From Gemmatimonadetes bacterium SCN 70-22 (GTDB lineage: Bacteria; Gemmatimonadota; Gemmatimonadetes; Gemmatimonadales; Gemmatimonadaceae), in NCBI GenBank assembly GCA_001724275.1, contig MEDZ01000019.1:1-64000 (forward strand): 64,000 nt of DNA, in the 5' to 3' direction. The notes below the pieces were generated by a model that did no database searches, was not told the DNA's origin, and saw only the letters and a list, made by a program, of their open reading frames with translations. Each line of letters starts with the position of its first letter. Position 1 is the stretch's first letter. Below are positions 7,657 to 18,081 of the stretch, piece after piece. A program made the translations under genes and the position numbers.

Positions 7657-9762
7657 CTACTGCAGCACCTTGCCCTGGAGCGTGAACTTCGCGATCCACT
7701 CGTACTCGCGCTTGAGCTTGTCGGCCTGGTGGTAGTACTCCGACAGGCCGTGCCCCTCACGCGGGTAGAAGACCAGCTCGACCGTCTTTCCGCGATCCTT
7801 CAGGTTCCGGAAGTACTCCATCGGCTGCCCGATGGGGACGCGCTCGTCGCTCCCGCCATGCAGCATGAGGAGCGGGGTGGTGACCTTGTCGGCGTACTGG
7901 ATCGCCGAGCGCGAACGGTAGAACTGGAGCGACTTGTTGTTGAGCGAGCCGTCCAGCTGCGGCATCCCGTCGTAGAAGGTCCCGATGTAGCCGGGGATGT
8001 CGGTGGTGCCGTACATGCTCTCCATGTTCGCCAGCCCGGCACCCATCATCGCCGCCTTGAAGCGTCCCGTCTGCGAGACGACCCATCCGGTCATGTAGCC
8101 GCCGTAACTCCACCCGGTGATGGCCAGCCGGTCGGCGTCGGCGATGCCGCGGCGCACGAGATCGTCGACGCCGGTCATGATGTCGCGATAATCGCCGCCT
8201 CCCCAATCCTTGATGTTGCCGCGCATGAACTTCTCGCCGTACCCCGTGCTGCCGCGGGGGTTGGGATAGAGCACCGCCCACCCGCGGCCGGCCCAGTAGT
8301 GTCCCGCGTTCCCCCAGCTGGCCTTGAAGCCGTTGGTGTGCGCCCCGGTGGGGCCGCCGTGAACGTCGACGAGAAGGGGGACGCGCTGCCCCGGCTGGTA
8401 GCCGACGGGCTTGAGGAGGATCCCCTCCACGTTCCACCCGTCGCTGCTCTTCCAGGTGACGACCTCGGTCTCCCCCAATGCGATCCCCGCCAGCTGCGGG
8501 TTCGTGCTCGTCAGGCGCGTCGGCGCGGAGAACGAGGCGTCGGTGGCGTAGACCTCGGCCGGCGACGAGGGCGTGTCCATGGCGAAGGCGACGGTGCGCC
8601 CGTCGGCCGAGTACGAGGGAGGACGGACCATCATCTCCTTCGTGATCGCCGTGATGCGCCCGCTCGCGACGTCGAACGAATAGACGCTGTTGTATACCCG
8701 CTCCTGGACGCTGAAGGTCACCGCCTTGCCATCCGGTGTCCAGCGCGGTGCCCCGACCGAGTTGTCGAGCTGCGCGCTCGAGACGTCGCGCGCGCTGCGG
8801 CTGGCGACATCATACAGCACGAGGTTCGTGTTCTTGAGCGAGCGCGGGGCGATCCCGTCGCCGTTCGGCTTCCAGGTGTCGACCAGTGCCCCGAAGGCCA
8901 GGGTGCGCCCGTCGGGTGACCAGGCGGGCGTCCCCTGCGCGACCATGGAGGGGGGTGGGGCGACGCGCTGACGCTCGCCGGTGGCGATGCTGACGATCCA
9001 GGCCTCGCGCCGCTCGTCGCGGATGAGCGGGGTGGGCGAGGTGAGGATGGCCAGCTGCGTGCCGTCGGGAGACCAGCTGGGAGCGCCGCGCACCGTGAAG
9101 GCGCCGCTCGTCACCTTGGTCGCCTTCTTCGTGGCGACGTCGACCACCCAGACGTGCGACAGGCGAAGATCGCCCTCGAACGGCTTGGGATCGTCGCGCC
9201 GGCGCACCCTGGCCTCGGCGTCGCGAGTCAGCGAGTCGGTCGTGAGGTAGGCGATGCGCGCGCCGTCGGGCGACCAGGTGTAGCCACTCACCCCGTCGCG
9301 CGCGGTCGTCAGCTGCCACGCCTCGCCGCCCGCCGCCGGCAGGAGCCACAGCTGCGGGCGCGGCCCCTCGTCGCCCGAGGCGGTGCCGCGGGCGGCGATG
9401 AAGGAGAGGTACGTCCCGGCCGGCGACCACTGCGGCGCGGTCTCGCCACGCTCACCAAAGGTGAGCTGTCGCTGGTCGCCGCCGCGGGTCGACACCATCC
9501 AGAGGTGCGACCGCATGTCGTGACGATCCCCCTTGCTGGTGTCGCGCGCGGCCGGGTGCTCCCACGCGCTCACGGTGTAGACGACACGCGCGCCGTCGGG
9601 CGAGATGGCCACGGCCCCCACGCTCCGCAGGTCCATGACGTCGTCGACGGTCATGGGGCGGGACTGCGCCTGGATGGGGGTGGCAACGGCGAGCAGGGCG
9701 AGCAGGGCGAGCGCGCCCCGCAGCCTGTTCGTTGGTCGAAGTGTGGACACCAGCGTGCGCAT
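7657..9762 (-). CDS. Secreted S9 family serine peptidase (acylaminoacyl-peptidase/DPP-like)
   Basis: This 701-residue exported enzyme should cleave short peptides from the N-terminus or after proline. An N-terminal signal peptide ends near AQS (about residue 33). A WD/TolB-like beta-propeller follows, with many WSPDG repeats. The C-terminal alpha/beta-hydrolase domain has the nucleophile motif GWSYGGYM (Ser near 550), the Asp in LMLHGGSDERVP (near 638) and the His in PREGHGLSEY (near 670). Length and order match the S9C group. The ATG at 9762 gives a standard signal peptide. A related S9 gene lies at 58643-60718, so the genome carries paralogues. Exact specificity cannot be read from sequence. 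Confidence 0.92.
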   Translation of the reverse strand: MRTLVSTLRPTNRLRGALALLALLAVATPIQAQSRPMTVDDVMDLRSVGAVAISPDGARVVYTVSAWEHPAARDTSKGDRHDMRSHLWMVSTRGGDQRQLTFGERGETAPQWSPAGTYLSFIAARGTASGDEGPRPQLWLLPAAGGEAWQLTTARDGVSGYTWSPDGARIAYLTTDSLTRDAEARVRRRDDPKPFEGDLRLSHVWVVDVATKKATKVTSGAFTVRGAPSWSPDGTQLAILTSPTPLIRDERREAWIVSIATGERQRVAPPPSMVAQGTPAWSPDGRTLAFGALVDTWKPNGDGIAPRSLKNTNLVLYDVASRSARDVSSAQLDNSVGAPRWTPDGKAVTFSVQERVYNSVYSFDVASGRITAITKEMMVRPPSYSADGRTVAFAMDTPSSPAEVYATDASFSAPTRLTSTNPQLAGIALGETEVVTWKSSDGWNVEGILLKPVGYQPGQRVPLLVDVHGGPTGAHTNGFKASWGNAGHYWAGRGWAVLYPNPRGSTGYGEKFMRGNIKDWGGGDYRDIMTGVDDLVRRGIADADRLAITGWSYGGYMTGWVVSQTGRFKAAMMGAGLANMESMYGTTDIPGYIGTFYDGMPQLDGSLNNKSLQFYRSRSAIQYADKVTTPLLMLHGGSDERVPIGQPMEYFRNLKDRGKTVELVFYPREGHGLSEYYHQADKLKREYEWIAKFTLQGKVLQ

Positions 9763-9880
9763 TGCGGCCTCGATGCGAAGGTGATACGGTCACGGCGCCG
9801 CCGGGCGGCGCGCGATGTACGGGATCGTACGCACGACCCCGCGCCGGCGCTACACGACCACCATTCGTGGGGGAGGGACG

Positions 9881-10732
9881 ATGCACAGGCGACGCTTCGT
9901 CGAGCGGTTGGGGCTCGGCATGCTCGGGCTCGCCGCGGGGGCGAGGGGAGGCGGCCGGGTGCCCCCGGGCGCGCGACGCCTCACCCGGATCGGACTCGAG
10001 CTCTACTCGGTCCGCGATGCCATGCGCCGCGATCCCGAGCGCACGCTGGCCGCGGTTCGCGCGATGGGCTACACCGATGTCGAGCTCCTCTGGACGTTCG
10101 GCAACTTCGGGAGGTCTCCGGCGCAGGTGCGAGCGGCGCTGGACAGGGAAGGGCTGCGCGCGCCGTCGGCCCACATCTCGCCCGCGGCCGTGCTGGTCGG
10201 GTGGGAGCGGTCGCTCGACGTCGCCCGGATGCTGGGGCACGAGACGCTCGTCGTCCCCAGCTTCACCGTCGACACCTCTCGCACGCTGGACGACTGGAAG
10301 GAATGGGCGGAGCGCTTCAACCGCGCGGGGGAGGTGGCCCGCCGGCACGGGATCTGGCTCGCCTTCCATAACGAGCCCGGGCACCAGCAGCCGCTCGAGG
10401 GGCGCGTCCCGATCGACTTCTTCGCCGAGTCGACCGACCCGGCGGTCGTGCGATTGCAGCTGGACGTCGGGAACATGGTGATGGGGGGCGGAGACCCGCA
10501 CGCCTTCCTCGAACGCCACGCCGCGCGCTGCTGGAGCTTCCACCTCAAGGACGTGGTCGCCGATCGCACCCGTGACACCGAGCTGGGGACGGGGAGCGTC
10601 GACCTGCGGCGGATCCTCGCCGCGATTCCCGACGTGGACCAGAAGTCGTTCTTCGTGGAACAGGAAGGCGCGAGGGATTCGCTGGCGAGTGCCAGGGAGG
10701 ACCTGGCGTACCTGGCACGCCTGGAATTCTAG
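9881..10732 (+). CDS. Sugar phosphate isomerase/epimerase-like TIM-barrel protein, TAT-type signal
   Basis: The 283-residue product belongs to the xylose-isomerase-like TIM-barrel group (AP endonuclease family 2 fold). Recognisable strands and metal-site motifs are TRIGLELYSVRD at the start, LAFHNEPGH, VRLQLDVGNMV and FHLKDVV. The N-terminus RRRFVERLGLGMLGLAAG resembles a twin-arginine signal, so the protein is probably exported. The ATG at 9881 follows a strong GGGGGAGGG ribosome site; frame starting at 9815 has none. The substrate is not evident. The last codons, Glu-Phe-stop, lie inside a purine-rich interspersed element shared with the kup gene end. Confidence 0.8.
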   Translation: MHRRRFVERLGLGMLGLAAGARGGGRVPPGARRLTRIGLELYSVRDAMRRDPERTLAAVRAMGYTDVELLWTFGNFGRSPAQVRAALDREGLRAPSAHISPAAVLVGWERSLDVARMLGHETLVVPSFTVDTSRTLDDWKEWAERFNRAGEVARRHGIWLAFHNEPGHQQPLEGRVPIDFFAESTDPAVVRLQLDVGNMVMGGGDPHAFLERHAARCWSFHLKDVVADRTRDTELGTGSVDLRRILAAIPDVDQKSFFVEQEGARDSLASAREDLAYLARLEF

Positions 10733-10782
10733 AAGACGAGAAGACGAGAAGACGAGAAGACGAGAAGACGAGAAGACGAGAG
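10724..10782. repeat. 8-bp purine tandem repeat with GAATTCTAG boundary
   Basis: The element begins GAATTCTAG, which supplies Glu-Phe-stop of the preceding gene, and continues as six perfect copies of AGAAGACG. A near-identical 25-nt head (24 of 25 positions) lies at 24166-24190 on the other strand, where it ends kup in the same way. It fills part of the gap before the glycosylasparaginase gene. Confidence 0.8.
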
Positions 10783-10878
10783 GCTCACGTATGGCGGCGC
10801 ACGGGTTCCAGCTCGTCACCGCGCCTGCGGCGCCGTAGAATTCGCGCGCTCCCCTTCCACTTTCACCCCCCCCCCGTC

Positions 10879-11952
10879 ATGCCCATCTCTCGCCGCGATT
10901 TTCTCGCGAGTGGCGCCACCACGGCCGCCGCACTCGCCGTGGGCGCGTCGCGCAGCGACGCCCTCCCGTCACCCGCCTCCCGTCCCTCGTCGCCGCGCGT
11001 CCCCCGGCCGGTGGTGGTCGCCAGCGCCAACGGGCTCCGCGGCGTGAAGGTGGCCTACGACCAGGTCGTCGCGGGGGGTGATACCCTCGATGCCATCATC
11101 GCCGGGGTGAACATCCAGGAGCTCGACCCCGACGACCAGTCGGTGGGGCTGGGTGGGCTGCCTAACGAGGAAGGGGTCGTCCAGCTGGACGCGTCGGTGA
11201 TGCACGGCCCCACGCGGCGCGCCGGGGCGGTCGGCTGCATCGAGGACATCGCCACCCCGTCGCTGGTGGCCAAGGCCGTCATGGATTACACCGACCACAT
11301 CATGCTGGTCGGCGCCGACGCGCGCCGCTTCGCGGTGAACATGGGGTTCACGCCGCAGAACCTCCTCACCGAGAAATCGCGGCAGGACTGGCTGCGCTGG
11401 AAGTCGCGCCTCAACCGCGGCGATGCCTGGCTGGACCACGACGACGACATCCGCATCAAGTTCACCACCGGGACGATCAACATGAACGCGGTGAACGCGG
11501 CGGGCGACGTCTCGTCGTGCACCACCACCAGCGGCATGGCGTGGAAGGTGCCGGGGCGCGTGGGCGACTCGCCGATCATCGGGGCGGGGCAATACTGCGA
11601 CAACACGGTGGGCGCGGCCGGCTCGACGGGGCGCGGCGAGGCGAACATCAAGGTCTGCGGCGCCTTCCTCGCCGTCGAGTTGATGCGCAATGGCGCCTCG
11701 CCCGAGGCCGCGCTCATGAAGGTCATGGAGCGGGTCATCGCCATGACGGAGGCGCGACTGCTCGACGGCAACGGACGCCCCTACTTCGACCTCAACTTCT
11801 ACGCCCTCACGAAGGACGGGCGCTACGCCGGCGCCTCGGCGTACGAAGGGAGCACCTTCGCCGTGTGCGACGAGAAGGGGGCGCGCATCGAGCCGTGCGT
11901 GTACCTGTTCAGGAAAGAGCAACGGCCGCGGGCAGTGCCGCGGGATTCGTAG
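10879..11952 (+). CDS. N4-(beta-N-acetylglucosaminyl)-L-asparaginase family (Ntn hydrolase), TAT signal
   Basis: This 357-residue protein belongs to the glycosylasparaginase/asparaginase-2 family, which cuts N-glycosyl-asparagine or related amide bonds after autoproteolysis. The N-terminus RRDFLASGATTAAALAVGA is a clear twin-arginine signal. The mature enzyme shows GAVGCIEDIATPSLVAKAVM and, at the expected cleavage point, TTGTINMNAVN, where the Thr of GTI would become the N-terminal nucleophile. GSTGRGEANIKVCG is the downstream substrate loop. The gene follows the purine repeat, and its last 44 bp overlap the convergent chemoreceptor gene. Members act in periplasm or lysosome, which fits export here. 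Confidence 0.88.
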   Translation: MPISRRDFLASGATTAAALAVGASRSDALPSPASRPSSPRVPRPVVVASANGLRGVKVAYDQVVAGGDTLDAIIAGVNIQELDPDDQSVGLGGLPNEEGVVQLDASVMHGPTRRAGAVGCIEDIATPSLVAKAVMDYTDHIMLVGADARRFAVNMGFTPQNLLTEKSRQDWLRWKSRLNRGDAWLDHDDDIRIKFTTGTINMNAVNAAGDVSSCTTTSGMAWKVPGRVGDSPIIGAGQYCDNTVGAAGSTGRGEANIKVCGAFLAVELMRNGASPEAALMKVMERVIAMTEARLLDGNGRPYFDLNFYALTKDGRYAGASAYEGSTFAVCDEKGARIEPCVYLFRKEQRPRAVPRDS

Positions 11953-13297
11953 CCGGGGCGTCGACGGCCGCCGTGCGTCCCGGAACCTCGAGTCGCACGG
12001 CGGCGAGCGACGCCGCCCCCTTCTGCGCCGCGCGCGCCAGCGTGGCCGCCAGCGCGGCCACATCCTGTGACTTCGCCAGCTGCACGCCGGCCGCCAGGTG
12101 CGCCTCGTGCACTTCGGCGGTCGCCGCGTCGGCCTCCTGCGCGAGGCGATGCAACCGGTCGGCGAGCGATTCGGCCAGCGGGGCCGCCGAGACGGGGTCG
12201 AGGCGTGCCGCGTCGCCGGCTGCCGATTGAATGGCCTGCTCGTGCTCGCGCAGCGCGACGATGGCCGCCAGCAGGCGGCTGTGGGCCCCTTCGAGCGCCC
12301 CACTCCCCTCCGCGGCGCGGAGGCGGGAGCGTTCGGCCCGGGCGAGGACGTCGCCGACCAGCGCCTCGGTGCGATCGGCGGCGTCGGTGGAGCTCATGGC
12401 CAGGCGCCGCACCTCCCCCGCCACGACGGCGAAGCCGCTCCCCTGTTCTCCGGCGCGCGCCGCCTCCATCGCCGCGTTGAGCGCCAGCAGCTTCGACTGG
12501 CGCGCCATCTTGCGCACCAGCGTGGCGAACTCGCGAATCTCGTCGGCCGACCGCGTGAGCGCCTCCAGGTCGCCCAACGCCTCGCGAAGGACGATCGCCA
12601 CCTGCTGGACCTGGTCGGCGTGCGTGGCCAGGTCCGCCGCCGAATTGCGCACCGCGGATGCCGACTGTGCCCCCCGACCGGTCGCGTCGCGGAATTCCCG
12701 TACGAGGGCCAGCGCCGCGTCGCGCGTGCGGGTGGCGTCGGTGTGCGCGGCGCGCGCGGACTCGGCCAGGGCGGTCATCTGGTGCCCGGCGAGGGCGAGA
12801 TGCTCGTTGGCGTGTTGGGCGGAGGGGGCGAGCGTGGAGGTCTGGAGCTGCAGGTCGGCGGCCCGGGCGGCGACGTCGCGTGTCTGGTCGCGCACCCCCG
12901 TCAGCAGGTTGCGGGTGTTGATGGCGGACTGGCGCACCCCCCGGGCAATGGGGGCGAAGAGTCCCGGAATGGGCTGGGGGACGGCGCTGACGAAGTCGCC
13001 GCGGGCCGCCGAATCGAGGGCGTCGAGCAGCCGGCGCGCTCCCTCGCCGGTGGCGGGGGCCGCCATCGTGGCCACGGCGAGCGAGGCGAAGACGAGCGCT
13101 GCGCCGATCGCCGCCCCGAGCAGGGCGAGCAGGGTCAGCGTCCCGGCCCCGGCGAGCTCGCGCCGGACCAGCCAGACGCAGACGGTCAACACCAGGCCAC
13201 CGCCAAGCCCGCTGACGAGGGCCGCGTTGGAGAGATCCACCCCACGGCGCCGGGGGGCGCCTTTGAGGGCCTGCTGCGTGCCGCTAGATTCCGTCAC
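11909..13297 (-). CDS. Methyl-accepting chemotaxis-like protein without a periplasmic sensor
   Basis: The 462-residue product has two adjacent transmembrane helices near the N-terminus with almost no periplasmic loop, then long coiled coil with the MCP signalling hairpin ALNAAMEAARAGEQGSGFAVV. The next residues read AGEVRRLA where most receptors have ADEV. It would relay a membrane or cytoplasmic signal to CheA/CheW, if these exist elsewhere. The GTG at 13297 is chosen because GGAGG sits 7 nt before it; the longer frame to 13369 would overlap leuS. Its last 44 bp overlap the end of the glycosylasparaginase gene. No che genes are nearby. Confidence 0.82.
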   Translation of the reverse strand: MTESSGTQQALKGAPRRRGVDLSNAALVSGLGGGLVLTVCVWLVRRELAGAGTLTLLALLGAAIGAALVFASLAVATMAAPATGEGARRLLDALDSAARGDFVSAVPQPIPGLFAPIARGVRQSAINTRNLLTGVRDQTRDVAARAADLQLQTSTLAPSAQHANEHLALAGHQMTALAESARAAHTDATRTRDAALALVREFRDATGRGAQSASAVRNSAADLATHADQVQQVAIVLREALGDLEALTRSADEIREFATLVRKMARQSKLLALNAAMEAARAGEQGSGFAVVAGEVRRLAMSSTDAADRTEALVGDVLARAERSRLRAAEGSGALEGAHSRLLAAIVALREHEQAIQSAAGDAARLDPVSAAPLAESLADRLHRLAQEADAATAEVHEAHLAAGVQLAKSQDVAALAATLARAAQKGAASLAAVRLEVPGRTAAVDAPATNPAALPAAVALS

Positions 13298-13359
13298 TCC
13301 ACGTCCTCCAGCTTGGGGGGCGAAGAGGCGCGTAACGCGCCGTGTTCCAATGACTTGCG

Positions 13360-15828
<2,469 letters not shown>

Positions 15829-15850
15829 CCCCCCGCGTCCGCGGCGAACG

Positions 15851-15882
15851 ACGCGGGGCCCGGCGCTCGCCGGGCCCCGCGT
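15851..15882 (+). terminator. Hairpin terminator after leuS
   Basis: A perfect 14-bp stem (ACGCGGGGCCCGGC against GCCGGGCCCCGCGT) with a GCTC loop lies 22 bp past the leuS stop. It is followed by GCATTCTCTGGTGTG, which has no U-tract. Confidence 0.75.
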
Positions 15883-15909
15883 GCATTCTCTGGTGTGCGA
15901 GGGCCGCTG

Positions 15910-15933
15910 GCGGGCGCCGCAGCCGGCGCCCGC
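15910..15933 (-). terminator. Hairpin terminator after the cupredoxin lipoprotein gene
   Basis: A 10-bp stem (GCGGGCGCCG against CGGCGCCCGC) with a CAGC loop lies 4 bp past the 15938 stop codon, facing the leuS terminator. Confidence 0.65.
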
Positions 15934-15937
15934 TCGC

Positions 15938-16792
15938 TCAGCTGACCGTCAGCTGCTTGATCATCCCGTGCGCCAGGTGCGGCTGCCCGTCCTTCGCGTC
16001 GGGGAGGAAGCAGACCAGGAGGTACTCGCCCGCCGGCAGGTCCACCGGCAGGTAGCCCACCTGCCCGGTCGCCATCCCGGAGATCCCGCCCATCGGCTTC
16101 CCCGGCGGCGGCCCCTCATAGGTCTGGCCCCACTTCATCACGTCCTCCGCCGTCTTCCCCGGCGCCAGCTGCATGATGAACATCTCGTGCGGCTGCGAGG
16201 CGGCGTTCTCGATCCGGATCACGTGCTTCCCCGCCGAGAGCGCCGGGGTGATCTCCCACGCATAGTCCGACATCGTCACCGTGATGTCCGCCGTGGGGGC
16301 GGCGGCCGACGGCATGTTGTTGGGAAGGATCGTCAGCGGCTTCACCATCCCCTTGGCGATGTGCGGCACGTGATCAGGCGTGTCGATGAAGCAGGTCAGG
16401 GCGTACGTTCCCGGCTGGAGCTCCTGCGTCAGCGACGACTCGCCGCCCGGGAGGGGGGAATTGGGGCCAGCCACGTCGATGATCCACGCCGGGGGCGCCA
16501 TCCCGGGCTTCATTTCCTTCAGCGCCGCCAGGAACTCCTCGTAACTCCGCCCTTCCCTCAACCGCACGAGCTGCACGTGGTGCAGGTTCGGTCCCTCGTT
16601 CACGAGCTTGAGGGTGGTCATGCCGGCATGGATGGTGTCGGGCGCCTCGAAGGCGAAGTCCTTGGCGACAATCGTGACCACCGGCGGTGTCGACGGCGCA
16701 GACCTGGCCGTGGCGGGCGCGCCCTTCTCCGCGCCGCCGCCGCACGCGGCGAGCCAGAGCAGGGGGAGGGCGAATATGGACTTTCCGTGCAT
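15938..16792 (-). CDS. Lipoprotein with two cupredoxin-like domains
   Basis: The 284-residue product has a lipoprotein signal ending LLWLAACGGG, so it is probably anchored in the outer or inner membrane. Two homologous halves follow (about residues 38-155 and 167-284). Each has a possible copper set: a His in the first half of the domain (LHHVQLV; QPHEMFIM), then Cys in TCFIDTPD or VCFLPDAK, then PHIAKGM or PHLAHGM, an H-x4-M pair like plastocyanin. A duplicated periplasmic copper or electron-transfer protein is likely, but copper binding is inferred. The Cys-to-His spacing is longer than in classic type 1 sites. It stands alone, with terminators on its 3' side. Confidence 0.72.
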   Translation of the reverse strand: MHGKSIFALPLLWLAACGGGAEKGAPATARSAPSTPPVVTIVAKDFAFEAPDTIHAGMTTLKLVNEGPNLHHVQLVRLREGRSYEEFLAALKEMKPGMAPPAWIIDVAGPNSPLPGGESSLTQELQPGTYALTCFIDTPDHVPHIAKGMVKPLTILPNNMPSAAAPTADITVTMSDYAWEITPALSAGKHVIRIENAASQPHEMFIMQLAPGKTAEDVMKWGQTYEGPPPGKPMGGISGMATGQVGYLPVDLPAGEYLLVCFLPDAKDGQPHLAHGMIKQLTVS

Positions 16793-17073
16793 GCGAGGCT
16801 CCAGAGGTGAGAGTCCACCGCCGGCACCACGGGGTGCACGCGCGGGGGCGCGTCGATCTTAGATTGGGGAACGGCGCACGGCAAGCACCACATTTCCCGG
16901 GGCACGGGCCGCCGCACGCGGCATGGCGTTTCGCACATGCCGGTGTTCGACCATGGGCTTCGCTCGACCTTACGCCGTGACACCAAGCGTGACAGAATCG
17001 CGCGGTCGCGCCGGAGGCGCATGGGTCACACGACCCAGCCCACCGGCGAGGCAGCGCACCCTCCTCGAGCCCC

Positions 17074-18081
17074 ATGGCAGACGCCCGTACGCTGATCGTC
17101 CCCCACGCCGAGGTCGAGCGCCTCCTCCCCATGGCGGAGTGCATCGACGTCATGGGCGAGGCGCTCGCCGCCGCCACGCGCGGCGAGGCGCTCCTCCCCC
17201 TTCGCCAGGTGCTCCGCCTCCACTCGGGGCGCGATGCCTTCGCGCTGATGCCCGCCATCCTCGGCAGCGCGATCGGGGCCAAGGTCATCACCGTCTTCCC
17301 GGGAAACGACGCCACACCGTACGAGTCGCACATCGGCGTCATCCTGTACTTCGACGACACGCACGGCCGCCTCCTCGCCATCATCGACGCCAGCTCGGTG
17401 ACCGCGATCCGCACCGCGGCCGTGTCCGGACTCGCCACCCGACTCCTCTCGAACCCCGGGGCATCGCGCCTGGCCCTGCTCGGCGCCGGCGTACAGGCGA
17501 TGACGCATCTCGAGGCGATGTGCGCCGTGCGCCCCATCCAACAGGTGGCCATCTGGAGCAGGAGCACGGACCGTCGCGCGCACTTCGTGACATGGGCGCG
17601 CCAGCGATTCGCCCTCGAGGTCGTTGCCTGTGACACGGCCGCGGACGCCGTGCGTGGCGCCGACGTGATCTGCACCGTGACCGCGTCGCGTTCGCCGGTG
17701 CTGCAGGGCGCCTGGGTCGCCCCCGGTGCCCACGTCAATGCCGTCGGGGCGTCGATCGCCTCGGCGCGCGAGCTCGACACCGAGGCGGTGGAGCAGTCGC
17801 TGCTCTTCGTCGACCGGCGCGAGTCGGCGATGAGCGAGGCGGGAGACTTCCTCATCCCGCGCGACGAGGGAGCGGTGGACAATGCGCACATCCGCGGCGA
17901 GCTCGGTGAGCTCGTCCTCGGGCGCGTGGCCGGGCGCACCGACCCGGCGCAGCGTACCCTCTTCAAGTCGCTGGGGCTCGCGGTGGAAGACGTGGCCAGT
18001 GCGCGCCTCATCTACGAGCGTGCGCTCGCGACCGGGGCGGGCACGTGGATCGAACTCGGCGGACTGCGCCCGGTCCCGTGA
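17074..18081 (+). CDS. Ornithine cyclodeaminase / mu-crystallin family protein
   Basis: The 335-residue product belongs to the NAD(P)-dependent ornithine cyclodeaminase/alanine dehydrogenase (mu-crystallin) family. It carries the N-terminal substrate part (AFALMPAILGSAIGAKVITVFPGN), the linker SSVTAIRTAAVSGLATRLL and the Rossmann dinucleotide motif LALLGAGVQAMTHLEAM, followed by GADVICTVTASRSPVLQG. Whether it deaminates ornithine, makes alanine or reduces an imine is not resolved. It begins a four-gene plus-strand operon; its stop overlaps the start of the dehydratase gene (GTGA), so translation is probably coupled. The pairing with a Thr/Ser dehydratase suggests catabolism of hydroxy- or diamino acids. 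Confidence 0.87.
   Translation: MADARTLIVPHAEVERLLPMAECIDVMGEALAAATRGEALLPLRQVLRLHSGRDAFALMPAILGSAIGAKVITVFPGNDATPYESHIGVILYFDDTHGRLLAIIDASSVTAIRTAAVSGLATRLLSNPGASRLALLGAGVQAMTHLEAMCAVRPIQQVAIWSRSTDRRAHFVTWARQRFALEVVACDTAADAVRGADVICTVTASRSPVLQGAWVAPGAHVNAVGASIASARELDTEAVEQSLLFVDRRESAMSEAGDFLIPRDEGAVDNAHIRGELGELVLGRVAGRTDPAQRTLFKSLGLAVEDVASARLIYERALATGAGTWIELGGLRPVP

Noticed and set aside
7657-9762. S9 peptidases as recent duplicates of each other
   Set aside because: The two S9 proteins share fold and motifs but differ throughout their length, so they look like old paralogues rather than a recent duplication.
10724-10782. Insertion sequence or transposon end
   Set aside because: The purine element has no transposase, inverted ends or target duplications that I can see. 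It is better treated as an interspersed simple repeat.
13327-13341. GGCGCG-TAA-CGCGCC hairpin before leuS, considered as a T-box or attenuator
   Set aside because: It has only a 6-bp stem and a 3-nt loop, with no T-box sequence, specifier loop or U-tract, and the leader is too short.
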